Shown piece by piece: positions 1 through 6,533 of a stretch of 48,698 nucleotides of DNA. The notes under the pieces are model-generated. The model had not been told where the DNA came from, did no database searches, and saw only the letters and a program-made list of their open reading frames with translations. This stretch comes from Neobacillus niacini NBRC 15566 (lineage in GTDB: Bacteria > Bacillota > Bacilli > Bacillales > Cytobacillaceae). The stretch covers positions 1 to 48,698 of the forward strand of contig NZ_BCVA01000046.1 of NCBI RefSeq assembly GCF_001591505.1, given 5' to 3'. Numbering within the stretch: position 1 is the first letter of the stretch; each line of letters begins with the position of its first letter. The position numbers and the translations under genes are program-made.

Positions 1-174
1 ACACGACTTCGGACGGCTTTAATGAGCACGGATGGTTTTTTCGAATTTACGATATGGAATCTGCCATTTCAACTAATAATGAAATGGCAACTTTTCATTA
101 ATCAGTTGCCAAATGATGTTTGCTTAGAAAAACAAGCAGTAACATGGAAGCGTGGTGCTTCCTGGTTCTCATAA
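1..174 (+). CDS. 3' end of a truncated, unrecognised gene
   Basis: A reading frame is open from the left edge to a TAA at 172-174, giving 57 residues with no start in the window. The C-terminal part reads VTWKRGASWFS. I do not recognise the family. A hairpin (178-199) follows four bases after the stop, which fits the end of a gene, but that hairpin has its T-run on the other strand. An open frame of this length can occur by chance, so this is a weak call. An imperfect inverted repeat (GCCATTTC at 63-70, GAAATGGC at 81-88) lies inside it. Confidence 0.3.
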   Translation, partial: TRLRTALMSTDGFFEFTIWNLPFQLIMKWQLFINQLPNDVCLEKQAVTWKRGASWFS

Positions 175-177
175 TAA

Positions 178-199
178 AAAGCGTCTACAAAGACGCTTT
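178..199 (-). terminator. hairpin, probable minus-strand or bidirectional terminator
   Basis: AAAGCGTCT (178-186) pairs with AGACGCTTT (191-199) around a 4-base loop. Read on the minus strand the stem is followed by TTTTTATTA. No convincing minus-strand gene lies directly before it, so it may serve the plus-strand frame ending at 174. Confidence 0.5.
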
Positions 200-443
200 C
201 AAAAAGGAGTAAAATATACCAATTACCACCTACGTACCCATGATTATAATATGCAGCTTGACTAAATATTGAAAGAGATAAAAATGGAGATGTTTCACAA
301 AACTTCAAAAATTCGATAATGACGAAAAATGCGAAGTACAAATGAATAGCAAACTGAAACTATTAGTAATGATCATCTAGCCCTAAAGCAAAAGTAAAAT
401 AAAATTATAATTACTATAGTTCTAGATGGAAATGAATTACTCG
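200..443. other. non-coding stretch
   Basis: AT-rich interval between two minus-strand-type terminators. A minus-strand frame crosses it (about 341 to 102), but it starts with TTG, has no ribosome site, and runs through the 178-199 hairpin, so I do not call it. A short glycine/tyrosine-rich segment in that frame (YYNHGYVGGNW) is faintly like small sporulation peptides, but that is not enough to annotate. Confidence 0.3.
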
Positions 444-469
444 CAAAAAAAAGGCTCGTAAAGGAGCCT
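444..469 (-). terminator. Rho-independent terminator of the cotX-like gene
   Basis: On the minus strand, AGGCTC and GAGCCT arms (452-457 and 464-469) enclose a 6-base loop and run straight into eight Ts (444-451 on the plus strand are A). It lies 29 bases past the stop of the gene at 498-893. Confidence 0.85.
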
Positions 470-497
470 CAAAGTCGCATGTGCTAGGGGGTTATTA

Positions 498-893
498 TTA
501 TCTAATCCTTACAGCTAATTGTGTTAAAAGTTTCACTACTGCTTGAACTACGGCTTCAAATTGAAGTTCCGTTTGAGTCACTTTTATTCCATCAGATTCT
601 TCAATGTGAATCGACTGTTGTTGTATTTGAAAGTTTTCAATAGATTGAGAGATCTTTTCTAAATTTTTCACATCAGTGTCATCTTTACCAAGGACAACTA
701 CAACTGCTTCAATTGCAGCTTTAAGTGATGCTTGTACCAATAGTAAACCTTGTGCTTCAGTTTGAACAACTTCAATGTTGTGTGATTTTTTAATCACTAA
801 TCCTTGATATTCAGTTTGGGCATTTTCTACCCTATTTTTGAAAAATTCTTTATCCTCAAGCTTAACGTCTTTGTCGTTAGTGTTTTGATTCAA
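498..893 (-). CDS. spore coat protein, CotX/CotV (Coat_X) family
   Basis: 131 residues. Proteins of this family form the insoluble outer coat and crust of Bacillus spores. The sequence holds two tandem copies of the family pattern, a VxxxQTExQ-type segment followed by an amphipathic valine/alanine-rich helix. The first copy spans roughly residues 25-68 (EVVQTEAQGLLLVQASLKAA) and the second roughly 92-131 (KVTQTELQFEAVVQAVV). There is no signal peptide, as expected for coat proteins made in the mother cell. The start ATG follows AGGAGGG about 8 bases away and a clear terminator closes the gene, so it is monocistronic. A mother-cell sigma factor would be expected, but I could not identify a convincing sigma-K promoter with correct spacing. 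The specific paralog (X, V or other) cannot be assigned from sequence alone. Confidence 0.8.
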   Translation of the reverse strand: MNQNTNDKDVKLEDKEFFKNRVENAQTEYQGLVIKKSHNIEVVQTEAQGLLLVQASLKAAIEAVVVVLGKDDTDVKNLEKISQSIENFQIQQQSIHIEESDGIKVTQTELQFEAVVQAVVKLLTQLAVRIR

Positions 894-1052
894 TTTTTTT
901 CCCTCCTAATAATTAGATTACACCATAATCTATTCATTTGAAGGCTGTTTAGATTGGACAATCTTCCTGATTAAAACATGGAATTTTTGTGCTACATATT
1001 ATAAATAATGTCGACATTCTATTCTATTTAAAGAAAAGTACTTAAGAAAAAT

Positions 1053-1106
1053 ATAGAGCCTAAAATATGCAAGTTTTTATACACTACTTGCTTATTTTGG
1101 CTCTAT
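1053..1106. repeat. long imperfect inverted repeat (about 21-bp arms)
   Basis: The arm at 1053-1073 (ATAGAGCC then TAAAATATGCAAG) pairs with 1086-1106 (ACTTGC then TATTTTGGCTCTAT), with one small shift, around a 12-base loop. On the minus strand it is followed by a T-rich run (ATTTTTCTT). It could be a bidirectional terminator, or a relic of a small palindromic element. No gene on either strand ends near it. Confidence 0.5.
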
Positions 1107-1249
1107 TTACATTCAAAAAAATTGAATGCAATAAAGATTTTAGGTTAATGTCCTGACTATGTCTTTGAATATATTTGTACCATTGCTGGATTATACTAAG
1201 TAATAAGCTCAAATTTTTGTCTCATGCGAGAAACAAATTATATTCAAAT

Positions 1250-1276
1250 AAAAAGAGCTGTCTTTAAATAGACAGC
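1250..1276 (-). terminator. terminator-like hairpin on the minus strand
   Basis: GCTGTCT (1257-1263) pairs with AGACAGC (1270-1276). On the minus strand the stem leads into a T-run (A at 1251-1254 on plus). No minus-strand gene precedes it, so it may be an orphan or may shield the ridA promoter from upstream transcription. Confidence 0.4.
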
Positions 1277-1433
1277 CCTAGTGAAATATTACTAGCAACT
1301 TGCTTAGGAGTAACAAGCTGCATTACTATTATCGACAAATTAGCTGGAATTGGCTAGCCCTTTTGAAAAAAATTAATAGATATATATGCATTTCTAGCTA
1401 TAAGAAAACTTTTTTGATTTCGTAGAATCCAAG

Positions 1434-1449
1434 TGGCACAGAATTTGCA
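1434..1449 (+). promoter_or_regulatory. sigma-54 (SigL) -24/-12 promoter of ridA
   Basis: TGGCAC at 1434-1439 and TTGCA at 1445-1449 are separated by exactly five bases. This is the canonical -24/-12 arrangement with the invariant GG and GC. It lies 36 bases upstream of the ridA ATG. Confidence 0.85.
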
Positions 1450-1484
1450 TGAATTTAAATGAATACAAAAGGAGGAGTTCTACT

Positions 1485-1868
1485 ATGATAACCAAAGTAC
1501 AGACAGAAAACGCCCCAGCAGCTGTAGGTCCATATTCTCAAGCGATTATTGCCAATGGATTTGTTTTTTTATCAGGAATGCTGCCGCTTGATCCAAGAAC
1601 AGGAATCATGATTGGAGAAAACGCTGGTGAACAAACAGAGCAAGTGATGAAGAACATTATTGGATTGCTGGCAGAGTTGAATTTAGATCTTGAAGATGTT
1701 GTGAAGGCTACGATTTTTCTAGATTCTATGGATTCCTTTCAAAGTGTGAATGAGGTTTATGGTTCCTATTTTACCAACCATAAACCTGCCAGAAGCTGTG
1801 TTGAAGTTGCAGCAATTCCAAAAGGGGCCTTAGTAGAAATAGAAGTAATAGCTTTACAAAGAAAATAA
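1485..1868 (+). CDS. ridA: RidA family reactive imine/enamine deaminase
   Basis: 127 residues. RidA hydrolyses reactive 2-aminoacrylate-type enamines/imines released by PLP enzymes to 2-keto acids plus ammonia, protecting other PLP enzymes in the cytosol. Family hallmarks are visible: AVGPYSQA near residue 13, the FLSG segment, PARSCVEV with the conserved arginine at about 103, and the acidic LVEIE segment near 116-120. The length is typical. I chose the ATG at 1485, not an upstream in-frame ATG at 1449, because AGGAGG lies just before it and because the sigma-54 -12 element overlaps the upstream ATG. It has its own sigma-54 promoter and terminator and lies next to the activator and dpaL, whose reaction passes through an aminoacrylate intermediate. 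That link makes the job here quite specific. Confidence 0.9.
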   Translation: MITKVQTENAPAAVGPYSQAIIANGFVFLSGMLPLDPRTGIMIGENAGEQTEQVMKNIIGLLAELNLDLEDVVKATIFLDSMDSFQSVNEVYGSYFTNHKPARSCVEVAAIPKGALVEIEVIALQRK

Positions 1869-1886
1869 ATTTTTTCTTAGAAGAAG

Positions 1887-1917
1887 ATGCCTTTATTTTA
1901 GTAGGGGCATTTTTTTT
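1887..1917 (+). terminator. terminator after ridA
   Basis: ATGCC (1887-1891) pairs with GGCAT (1906-1910), extended by G-T pairs, and is followed by eight Ts. It separates ridA from the activator gene. Confidence 0.7.
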
Positions 1918-2063
1918 ATGAAGAGCTATTCTAGATATTATTATGAAATAATAAACTTCGAAATTTTTTGAATTATCTATCTGCAAATAACCAAAACGAT
2001 TCTACTTAATGCTAAACTTTATAGTAATCTAATGGGCATGAATTCATATGGGGGGAACTTATT

Positions 2064-3836
2064 TTGGATTTGCTTACTATTCAGCCGGTCGTACAACAAA
2101 TAGCCGATGCGATTGCTTCTGTTCTCAAGATTGAAGTCGAAATAGCCAATCATCAGTTTATAAGAGTGGCAGGAACGGGGGAGCAGAAAAACGGAGTTCT
2201 TACTAAGATGGAAGGGGATTTGGTGTACAGGTCTGCCATTCGCACTGGCCGCCCGGTAGTCATTGTTAATCCAGGTTTTGAAGAAATTTGTAAGCGGTGT
2301 CAACTTTATCGAAGTTGTCCTGAAACAGGGGAGATTTGTACTCCGATTTTTTACAATGATATATCCCTCGGAGTCATTGGGCTGCTTGCGTTCAACCAGG
2401 AACAAAAACAACGGTTATTCGAAAATTCTGAGGGTATTCTAAAATTTTTAAATAAAATGTCAGACTTACTTGCAAGTAAACTGCATGAGCATGAAATGAT
2501 GGAAAGATTAAAAGATTCCTCCAATAAATTGACGAGAATGATGGACCTTGTCGAGCAGGGCATTGTTGTGATGGACAACTTTGGGCAAATTCATGAGATG
2601 AATGCGAAAGCAAAAATGTTACTTGGGTTATCGGAGAGTACGTTCCCGGCGGCTATTAAGGAGCAATTAAAAGAACTGGTTCAACATCATCAAGGGAAGG
2701 GAAAAACCATCCAACTTGCTATTAATGGGGAGGAAAAATCGTTTTTTATTGTTAGGCAGGAACTTTCAAAATATGGTAATCAAGTTGAACATTTATTTAT
2801 GATTCAAGCTGTGGATGAGATTCAGCATTTAGCGGAGAGAACGGCTGAGGACCGGAAGAAAGCTTTTAATCCGATTATTGGGAACAGCCCTTCGATGAGG
2901 GAAATTAAAGAATATGCTTTTCGTGTTTCTCAATCGAATTCGACCATTTTAATTCAAGGGGAAAGCGGGACAGGGAAAGAAGAATTTGCAAGGGCCATCC
3001 ATCTATCGAGCCCAAGGAAACAGCGTCCGTTTATTACCGTGAACTGTGGTGCGATACCAGAACATTTATTGGAAAGTGAATTATTTGGTTATGAGAAAGG
3101 TGCCTTTACTGGAGCCAATCCGTCTGGTAAACCTGGAAAGTTTGAGATGGCCCATCAGGGAACGATTTTCCTTGATGAAATCGGGGAAATGCCTTTGCAC
3201 CTGCAGGTGAAGCTGCTTCGGGTACTCCAGCAAAAGGAAGTTGAAAGAATTGGCGGGGTTAAGACGATTCCTCTTGATGTCAGGGTCATTGCGGCCACGA
3301 ATCAAGACCTTCAACATATGGTGAACGAAGGAAGATTTCGTGAGGATTTATATTTCCGATTGAATGTCATCCCGATTTTTATTCCACCTTTACGAAATCG
3401 GAAGGAAGATATCGTCGACTTGAGCTATTATTTTATTCGTATTTTTAATGAAAGTTTTGGTGCCAAGATACTAGGATTGGAAAGTGACGTGATGGAGTTC
3501 ATGCAGCGTCACGTATGGAAAGGAAATGTTCGAGAATTACGGAATTTCATTGAGTATTTATTTAACTTTTTCACGAATGGCTGGATTACGATGGAGGAGG
3601 CCGGGCCCATGATTCAGAAGAAATTGAATATAACAGAAGAGAAGGGACCTTCCCCGTTCTATTCCATTGATGAAATGGAAAAGCAGTTGATTGAAAAAGC
3701 ATTGCTCTACATTAAGCAAAATCATGGGAAAATTGAAGATGCCAGTACCCTTTTAGGAATAGGAAGGGCTACTTTATTTAGAAAAATGAAGAAGTATCAA
3801 ATTGATACTCAGTATCAATCTGATACTAGCTCCTAA
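2064..3836 (+). CDS. sigma-54-dependent transcriptional activator (enhancer-binding protein)
   Basis: 590 residues with a TTG start preceded by GGGGGA. Order of parts: an N-terminal sensor with a four-cysteine cluster (C76, C79, C85, C92; CKRCQLYRSC...C) that could bind metal or an Fe-S centre; a PAS-like region about 150-240; a central AAA+ domain with Walker A GESGTGKE near 299-306 and the sigma-54 contact loop GAFTGA near 346-351; and a C-terminal Fis-type helix-turn-helix about 545-580. The intact GAFTGA loop means it should open sigma-54 promoters, and two such promoters flank the gene (1434 and 3949). E. coli has a comparable layout, where the sigma-54 activator ygeV neighbours ygeX and ygeY. 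The ligand is unknown; diaminopropionate or an acyl derivative is my inference. Its last codons contain two of the candidate enhancer palindromes. Confidence 0.9.
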   Translation: MDLLTIQPVVQQIADAIASVLKIEVEIANHQFIRVAGTGEQKNGVLTKMEGDLVYRSAIRTGRPVVIVNPGFEEICKRCQLYRSCPETGEICTPIFYNDISLGVIGLLAFNQEQKQRLFENSEGILKFLNKMSDLLASKLHEHEMMERLKDSSNKLTRMMDLVEQGIVVMDNFGQIHEMNAKAKMLLGLSESTFPAAIKEQLKELVQHHQGKGKTIQLAINGEEKSFFIVRQELSKYGNQVEHLFMIQAVDEIQHLAERTAEDRKKAFNPIIGNSPSMREIKEYAFRVSQSNSTILIQGESGTGKEEFARAIHLSSPRKQRPFITVNCGAIPEHLLESELFGYEKGAFTGANPSGKPGKFEMAHQGTIFLDEIGEMPLHLQVKLLRVLQQKEVERIGGVKTIPLDVRVIAATNQDLQHMVNEGRFREDLYFRLNVIPIFIPPLRNRKEDIVDLSYYFIRIFNESFGAKILGLESDVMEFMQRHVWKGNVRELRNFIEYLFNFFTNGWITMEEAGPMIQKKLNITEEKGPSPFYSIDEMEKQLIEKALLYIKQNHGKIEDASTLLGIGRATLFRKMKKYQIDTQYQSDTSS

Positions 3837-3897
3837 ATTTCCTGTTTTAATCATAGTGAAGTGATTAATAGCTTCTGCTAAGGTATCAATCTGATAC
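3794..3897 (+). promoter_or_regulatory. three GTATCA palindromes, candidate enhancer (UAS) sites
   Basis: Site A, 3794-3808, is GTATCAAATTGATAC, a perfect palindrome. Site B, 3812-3826, and site C, 3883-3897, are both GTATCAATCTGATAC. A and B lie in the last codons of the activator gene; C forms the upper stem of its terminator. They sit about 50-155 bp upstream of the -24 box at 3949, the usual range for enhancer-binding-protein sites. That the neighbouring activator binds them is inference. Confidence 0.7.
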
Positions 3898-3919
3898 TTT
3901 AGCAGACTTTATTTTTTTT
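3874..3919 (+). terminator. terminator of the sigma-54 activator gene
   Basis: A 15-bp stem (3874-3888 with 3892-3906, one G-T pair) with a 3-base loop leads into CTTTATTTTTTTT. The stem contains palindrome C, so the same DNA may act as terminator in RNA and as operator in DNA. Confidence 0.85.
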
Positions 3920-3948
3920 GGGGACCTTTAAATAAAGAATTTTTTTGT

Positions 3949-3964
3949 TGGCACGGTACTTGCA
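3949..3964 (+). promoter_or_regulatory. sigma-54 -24/-12 promoter of the dpaL operon
   Basis: TGGCAC (3949-3954) and TTGCA (3960-3964) are spaced by five bases, with the same geometry as the ridA promoter. The leader to the GTG start is about 54 bases. Confidence 0.9.
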
Positions 3965-4017
3965 TTATTGTTTTATAAGTCAGAAATTTTAGTTTTATTG
4001 AAGATAGGAGTGACAGA

Positions 4018-5241
4018 GTGAAGCAAACAGTTGAGCAAAAAATCAAATGGGTTAAAAATCGATCCTACTATTCGGAGTATAACGAGGATGAGTTAAAACA
4101 CTTTACGAATGAAGAAATTAAGGGTGTTTTGCAATTTCAGCGGACACACGACGATTATACGAATACTCCTCTGTATTCTTTAAAAAGACTTGCTAACTAT
4201 CTTAATGTCGCGGATATCAAAGTAAAGGATGAATCCAAGCGTTTTGGTTTAAATGCCTTTAAGGTGATGGGCGGTATTTATGCGGTTGGAAAATATCTAG
4301 CGGATGTGCTTGGAAAAGATATTCAGACGCTGTCTTTTGCCGAACTTCGGTCGCCCCAAATAAAGGAGCAGCTAGGAGAACTTACTTTTATATCAGCCAC
4401 GGATGGTAATCATGGCCGAAGTGTTGCGTGGGCTGCCCGGGAACTTGGGCATAAATCCGTGATCTATATGCCAAAAGGGTCATCCCTTGAACGCTTGACT
4501 GCGATTCGAAATGAAGGTGCGGAGGCAGATATAACGGACGTTAATTATGATGAAACCGTTCGATTATGTGCGAGATTGGCGGAGGAGAATGGCTGGATTA
4601 TGGTTCAAGATACTGCCTGGGAAGGTTACGATGAGATTCCGCTATGGATTATGCAAGGCTATGCAGCGATTGCACAAGAAATTCTGGAAGAATTGGAGAC
4701 ACAATCGGAAAAAACGCCAACCCATATTTTTCTCCAAGCTGGAGTTGGGTCGTTTGCCGCCGGTATTGCTGCTTATTTTACGGAGCACTTCAAAGAGCAA
4801 GCACCCAAAATTATTGTCGTCGAACCCAATCTAGCAGACTGTTATTATCGTTCGTTTCAAAATGAATCTGGGGCCATGCAGTTTGTTACAGGTGATATGA
4901 ATACCATTATGGCAGGTTTAGCGTGTGGAGAACCGAATACACGGGCATTCCGGATATTAAGTCAATATGCCTGGGCCGCTTATTCCTGTGAGGATTCTAT
5001 TTCCGCTCTGGGAATGAGAGTGCTAGGAAACCCGCTTGGTGAAGATCCAAAAATTATCTCAGGAGAATCAGGAGCCGTTCCACTTGGCCTGCTCGTCCAC
5101 CTTTGCACACAGCAAGAAAACCTAGAATCCCGCCAGGCACTGGAACTCGATTCATCATCCCGAGTATTAATCATCAGCACAGAAGGAGACACCGACCACC
5201 AGCATTACCTGGACGTCGTTTGGAAAGGGCTTTATTCGTAA
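4018..5241 (+). CDS. dpaL: 2,3-diaminopropionate ammonia-lyase
   Basis: 407 residues, GTG start behind TAGGAG. The PLP enzyme converts 2,3-diaminopropionate to pyruvate and two ammonia via an aminoacrylate intermediate. It is a fold-type II PLP protein: KDESKRFGLNAFKVMGG places the Schiff-base lysine at about residue 82, ATDGNHGRSVAWAAR is the asparagine/phosphate loop, QAGVGSFAAG is the glycine-rich cofactor phosphate-binding turn, and GESGAVPLG is near the C-terminus. Length matches E. coli YgeX. It is the first gene after the sigma-54 promoter, and the following YgeY-type gene is also its neighbour in E. coli. The aminoacrylate chemistry explains the nearby ridA. Confidence 0.92.
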   Translation: MKQTVEQKIKWVKNRSYYSEYNEDELKHFTNEEIKGVLQFQRTHDDYTNTPLYSLKRLANYLNVADIKVKDESKRFGLNAFKVMGGIYAVGKYLADVLGKDIQTLSFAELRSPQIKEQLGELTFISATDGNHGRSVAWAARELGHKSVIYMPKGSSLERLTAIRNEGAEADITDVNYDETVRLCARLAEENGWIMVQDTAWEGYDEIPLWIMQGYAAIAQEILEELETQSEKTPTHIFLQAGVGSFAAGIAAYFTEHFKEQAPKIIVVEPNLADCYYRSFQNESGAMQFVTGDMNTIMAGLACGEPNTRAFRILSQYAWAAYSCEDSISALGMRVLGNPLGEDPKIISGESGAVPLGLLVHLCTQQENLESRQALELDSSSRVLIISTEGDTDHQHYLDVVWKGLYS

Positions 5242-5260
5242 GAGTGGCGGTAGCAGTAGT

Positions 5261-5273
5261 GGTGCCTGTCACC
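5261..5273. repeat. short palindrome GGTGCCTGTCACC in the dpaL-ygeY gap
   Basis: GGTG and CACC arms around CCTGT. As far as I recall, such strings recur between genes in Bacillus genomes, but only this copy is clear here. Function unknown. Confidence 0.3.
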
Positions 5274-5315
5274 AAATATACATGATATGAATAATTATTC
5301 AGGAGGTATACGAGA

Positions 5316-6533
5316 ATGTTATCAGAATGTCGAAAGCAGCAGGTTGTGGAGTTGTGTCAGGAGCTTGTGAGGATTCCTAGTTATTCTGGGGAGGAGGGTT
5401 TGGTTGCTGAGCGGATTATGGAGTATGCGAAGGATCGTGGGTTTGATGAGGTAAGGATGGATGAGTTCGGAAATGTGATGCTGGTGGTGAACGGGGATCA
5501 ACCGGGACCTGTTATCCTATTTGACGGACATATCGATACGGTGCCTGTGCAAAGGGAAAATTGGACGCTTGATCCTTATTCAGGCGAGATCCGGGATGGG
5601 AAAGTTTATGGACGCGGTACCTCTGATATGAAGGGGGCGGTCAGTGCAATGATTACCGCAGCGATTCATTTTGCTGAAGATACCAATAAAAGGTTTCCTG
5701 GCAAAATTGTTGTTTCCTGCAGTGTCCACGAGGAATGCTTTGAAGGCGTTGCGACAAGAAAAGTGAGTGAAGCCATCAGCCCAGATTATGTAGTTATTGG
5801 TGAGGCGACAAATTTAAACCTTAACCACGGCCAGCGGGGACGTGCGGAAATTGTTGTCGAGACAATTGGGAAGCCGGCACATTCCTCGAATCCTGATAAG
5901 GGAATCAATGCTGTCACGAAAATGATGAAGCTCTTAGCTGCTGTCCAAGAGCTGCCGGTCCAGAACCACAGCGTGTTAGGAAAAGGAATTCTAGAGTTAA
6001 CCGATATTAAATCTTCTCCTTATCCAGGAGCATCGGTCGTTCCTTCTTATTGCCGTGTCACCTTTGATCGTCGTCTGCTTGTGAATGAAACGAGAGAATC
6101 TGTACTCGCTCCGATTCTTGCATTAGTCGACCAACTAGAAGGTGAAGACCCTAGTTTTAAAGCAAATGTCAGCTATTCAGGTGGAGAAGAGCGCTGTTAT
6201 ACGGGAGCCGTCATTGAAGCAGAGCGTTTCTTCCCAGGGTGGCTTTATGATGAAGGAGAGGATTTTGTCCAAGCTACCTATCAAAGGCTTTGCGAACTAA
6301 ATGCTGATACAAAGCTTTCCCATTATTCCTTTTGTACCAATGGCAGTCATTTTGCAGGTGAAGCGAATATTCCTACCATTGGCTATGGTCCTTCACTGGA
6401 GCATTTAGCTCATATTGATAATGAATATATTGAAATTGATCAGTTAACGAAGGCAGCAGAAGGCTATCGAGTAATTATGGAAGCGTTATCTCTATTAAAG
6501 AGCGGCAAAAAGGAGGACTTTACCAATGTTTGA
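5316..6533 (+). CDS. ygeY: YgeY-type M20 metallohydrolase
   Basis: 405 residues with an ATG behind AGGAGG. A cytosolic two-metal amidohydrolase of the M20 peptidase/deacylase group. Metal and catalytic motifs are present: FDGHIDTVP near 70-76 (first metal histidine), GRGTSDMKGA near 98-107 (bridging aspartate), HEECFEG (general base/metal glutamates) near 139, a GEAT ligand segment, and the dimerisation-domain segment GKPAHSS. Late segments such as FCTNGS and IPTIGYGP match the YgeY subfamily as I recall it. NCBI family models call this group selenium-metabolism linked, but no selenium gene is visible here. It overlaps the next gene by 8 bp, so the two are translated together. The likely substrate is an N-acyl or peptide derivative that yields diaminopropionate; this is inferred from context. 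Confidence 0.85.
   Translation: MLSECRKQQVVELCQELVRIPSYSGEEGLVAERIMEYAKDRGFDEVRMDEFGNVMLVVNGDQPGPVILFDGHIDTVPVQRENWTLDPYSGEIRDGKVYGRGTSDMKGAVSAMITAAIHFAEDTNKRFPGKIVVSCSVHEECFEGVATRKVSEAISPDYVVIGEATNLNLNHGQRGRAEIVVETIGKPAHSSNPDKGINAVTKMMKLLAAVQELPVQNHSVLGKGILELTDIKSSPYPGASVVPSYCRVTFDRRLLVNETRESVLAPILALVDQLEGEDPSFKANVSYSGGEERCYTGAVIEAERFFPGWLYDEGEDFVQATYQRLCELNADTKLSHYSFCTNGSHFAGEANIPTIGYGPSLEHLAHIDNEYIEIDQLTKAAEGYRVIMEALSLLKSGKKEDFTNV

Larger units (their letters stand above)
894..1433. other. 540-bp intergenic region with hairpins
   Basis: No supported coding region. It holds the upstream region of the cotX-like gene, a long imperfect hairpin (1053-1106) and a terminator-like hairpin (1250-1276). 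The last 35 bases before the ridA promoter are AT-rich, as is usual upstream of sigma-54 promoters. I saw no copy here of the GTATCA palindrome found before dpaL. Confidence 0.5.

Noticed and set aside
102..341. 79-residue minus-strand frame near the left edge
   Set aside because: TTG start without ribosome site, and the frame runs through a hairpin terminator (178-199). Only a short glycine/tyrosine-rich piece looks protein-like.
901..960. Sigma-K promoter for the cotX-like gene
   Set aside because: A -10-like AATAGATTA exists on the minus strand, but no -35 AC element at proper spacing, so not annotated.
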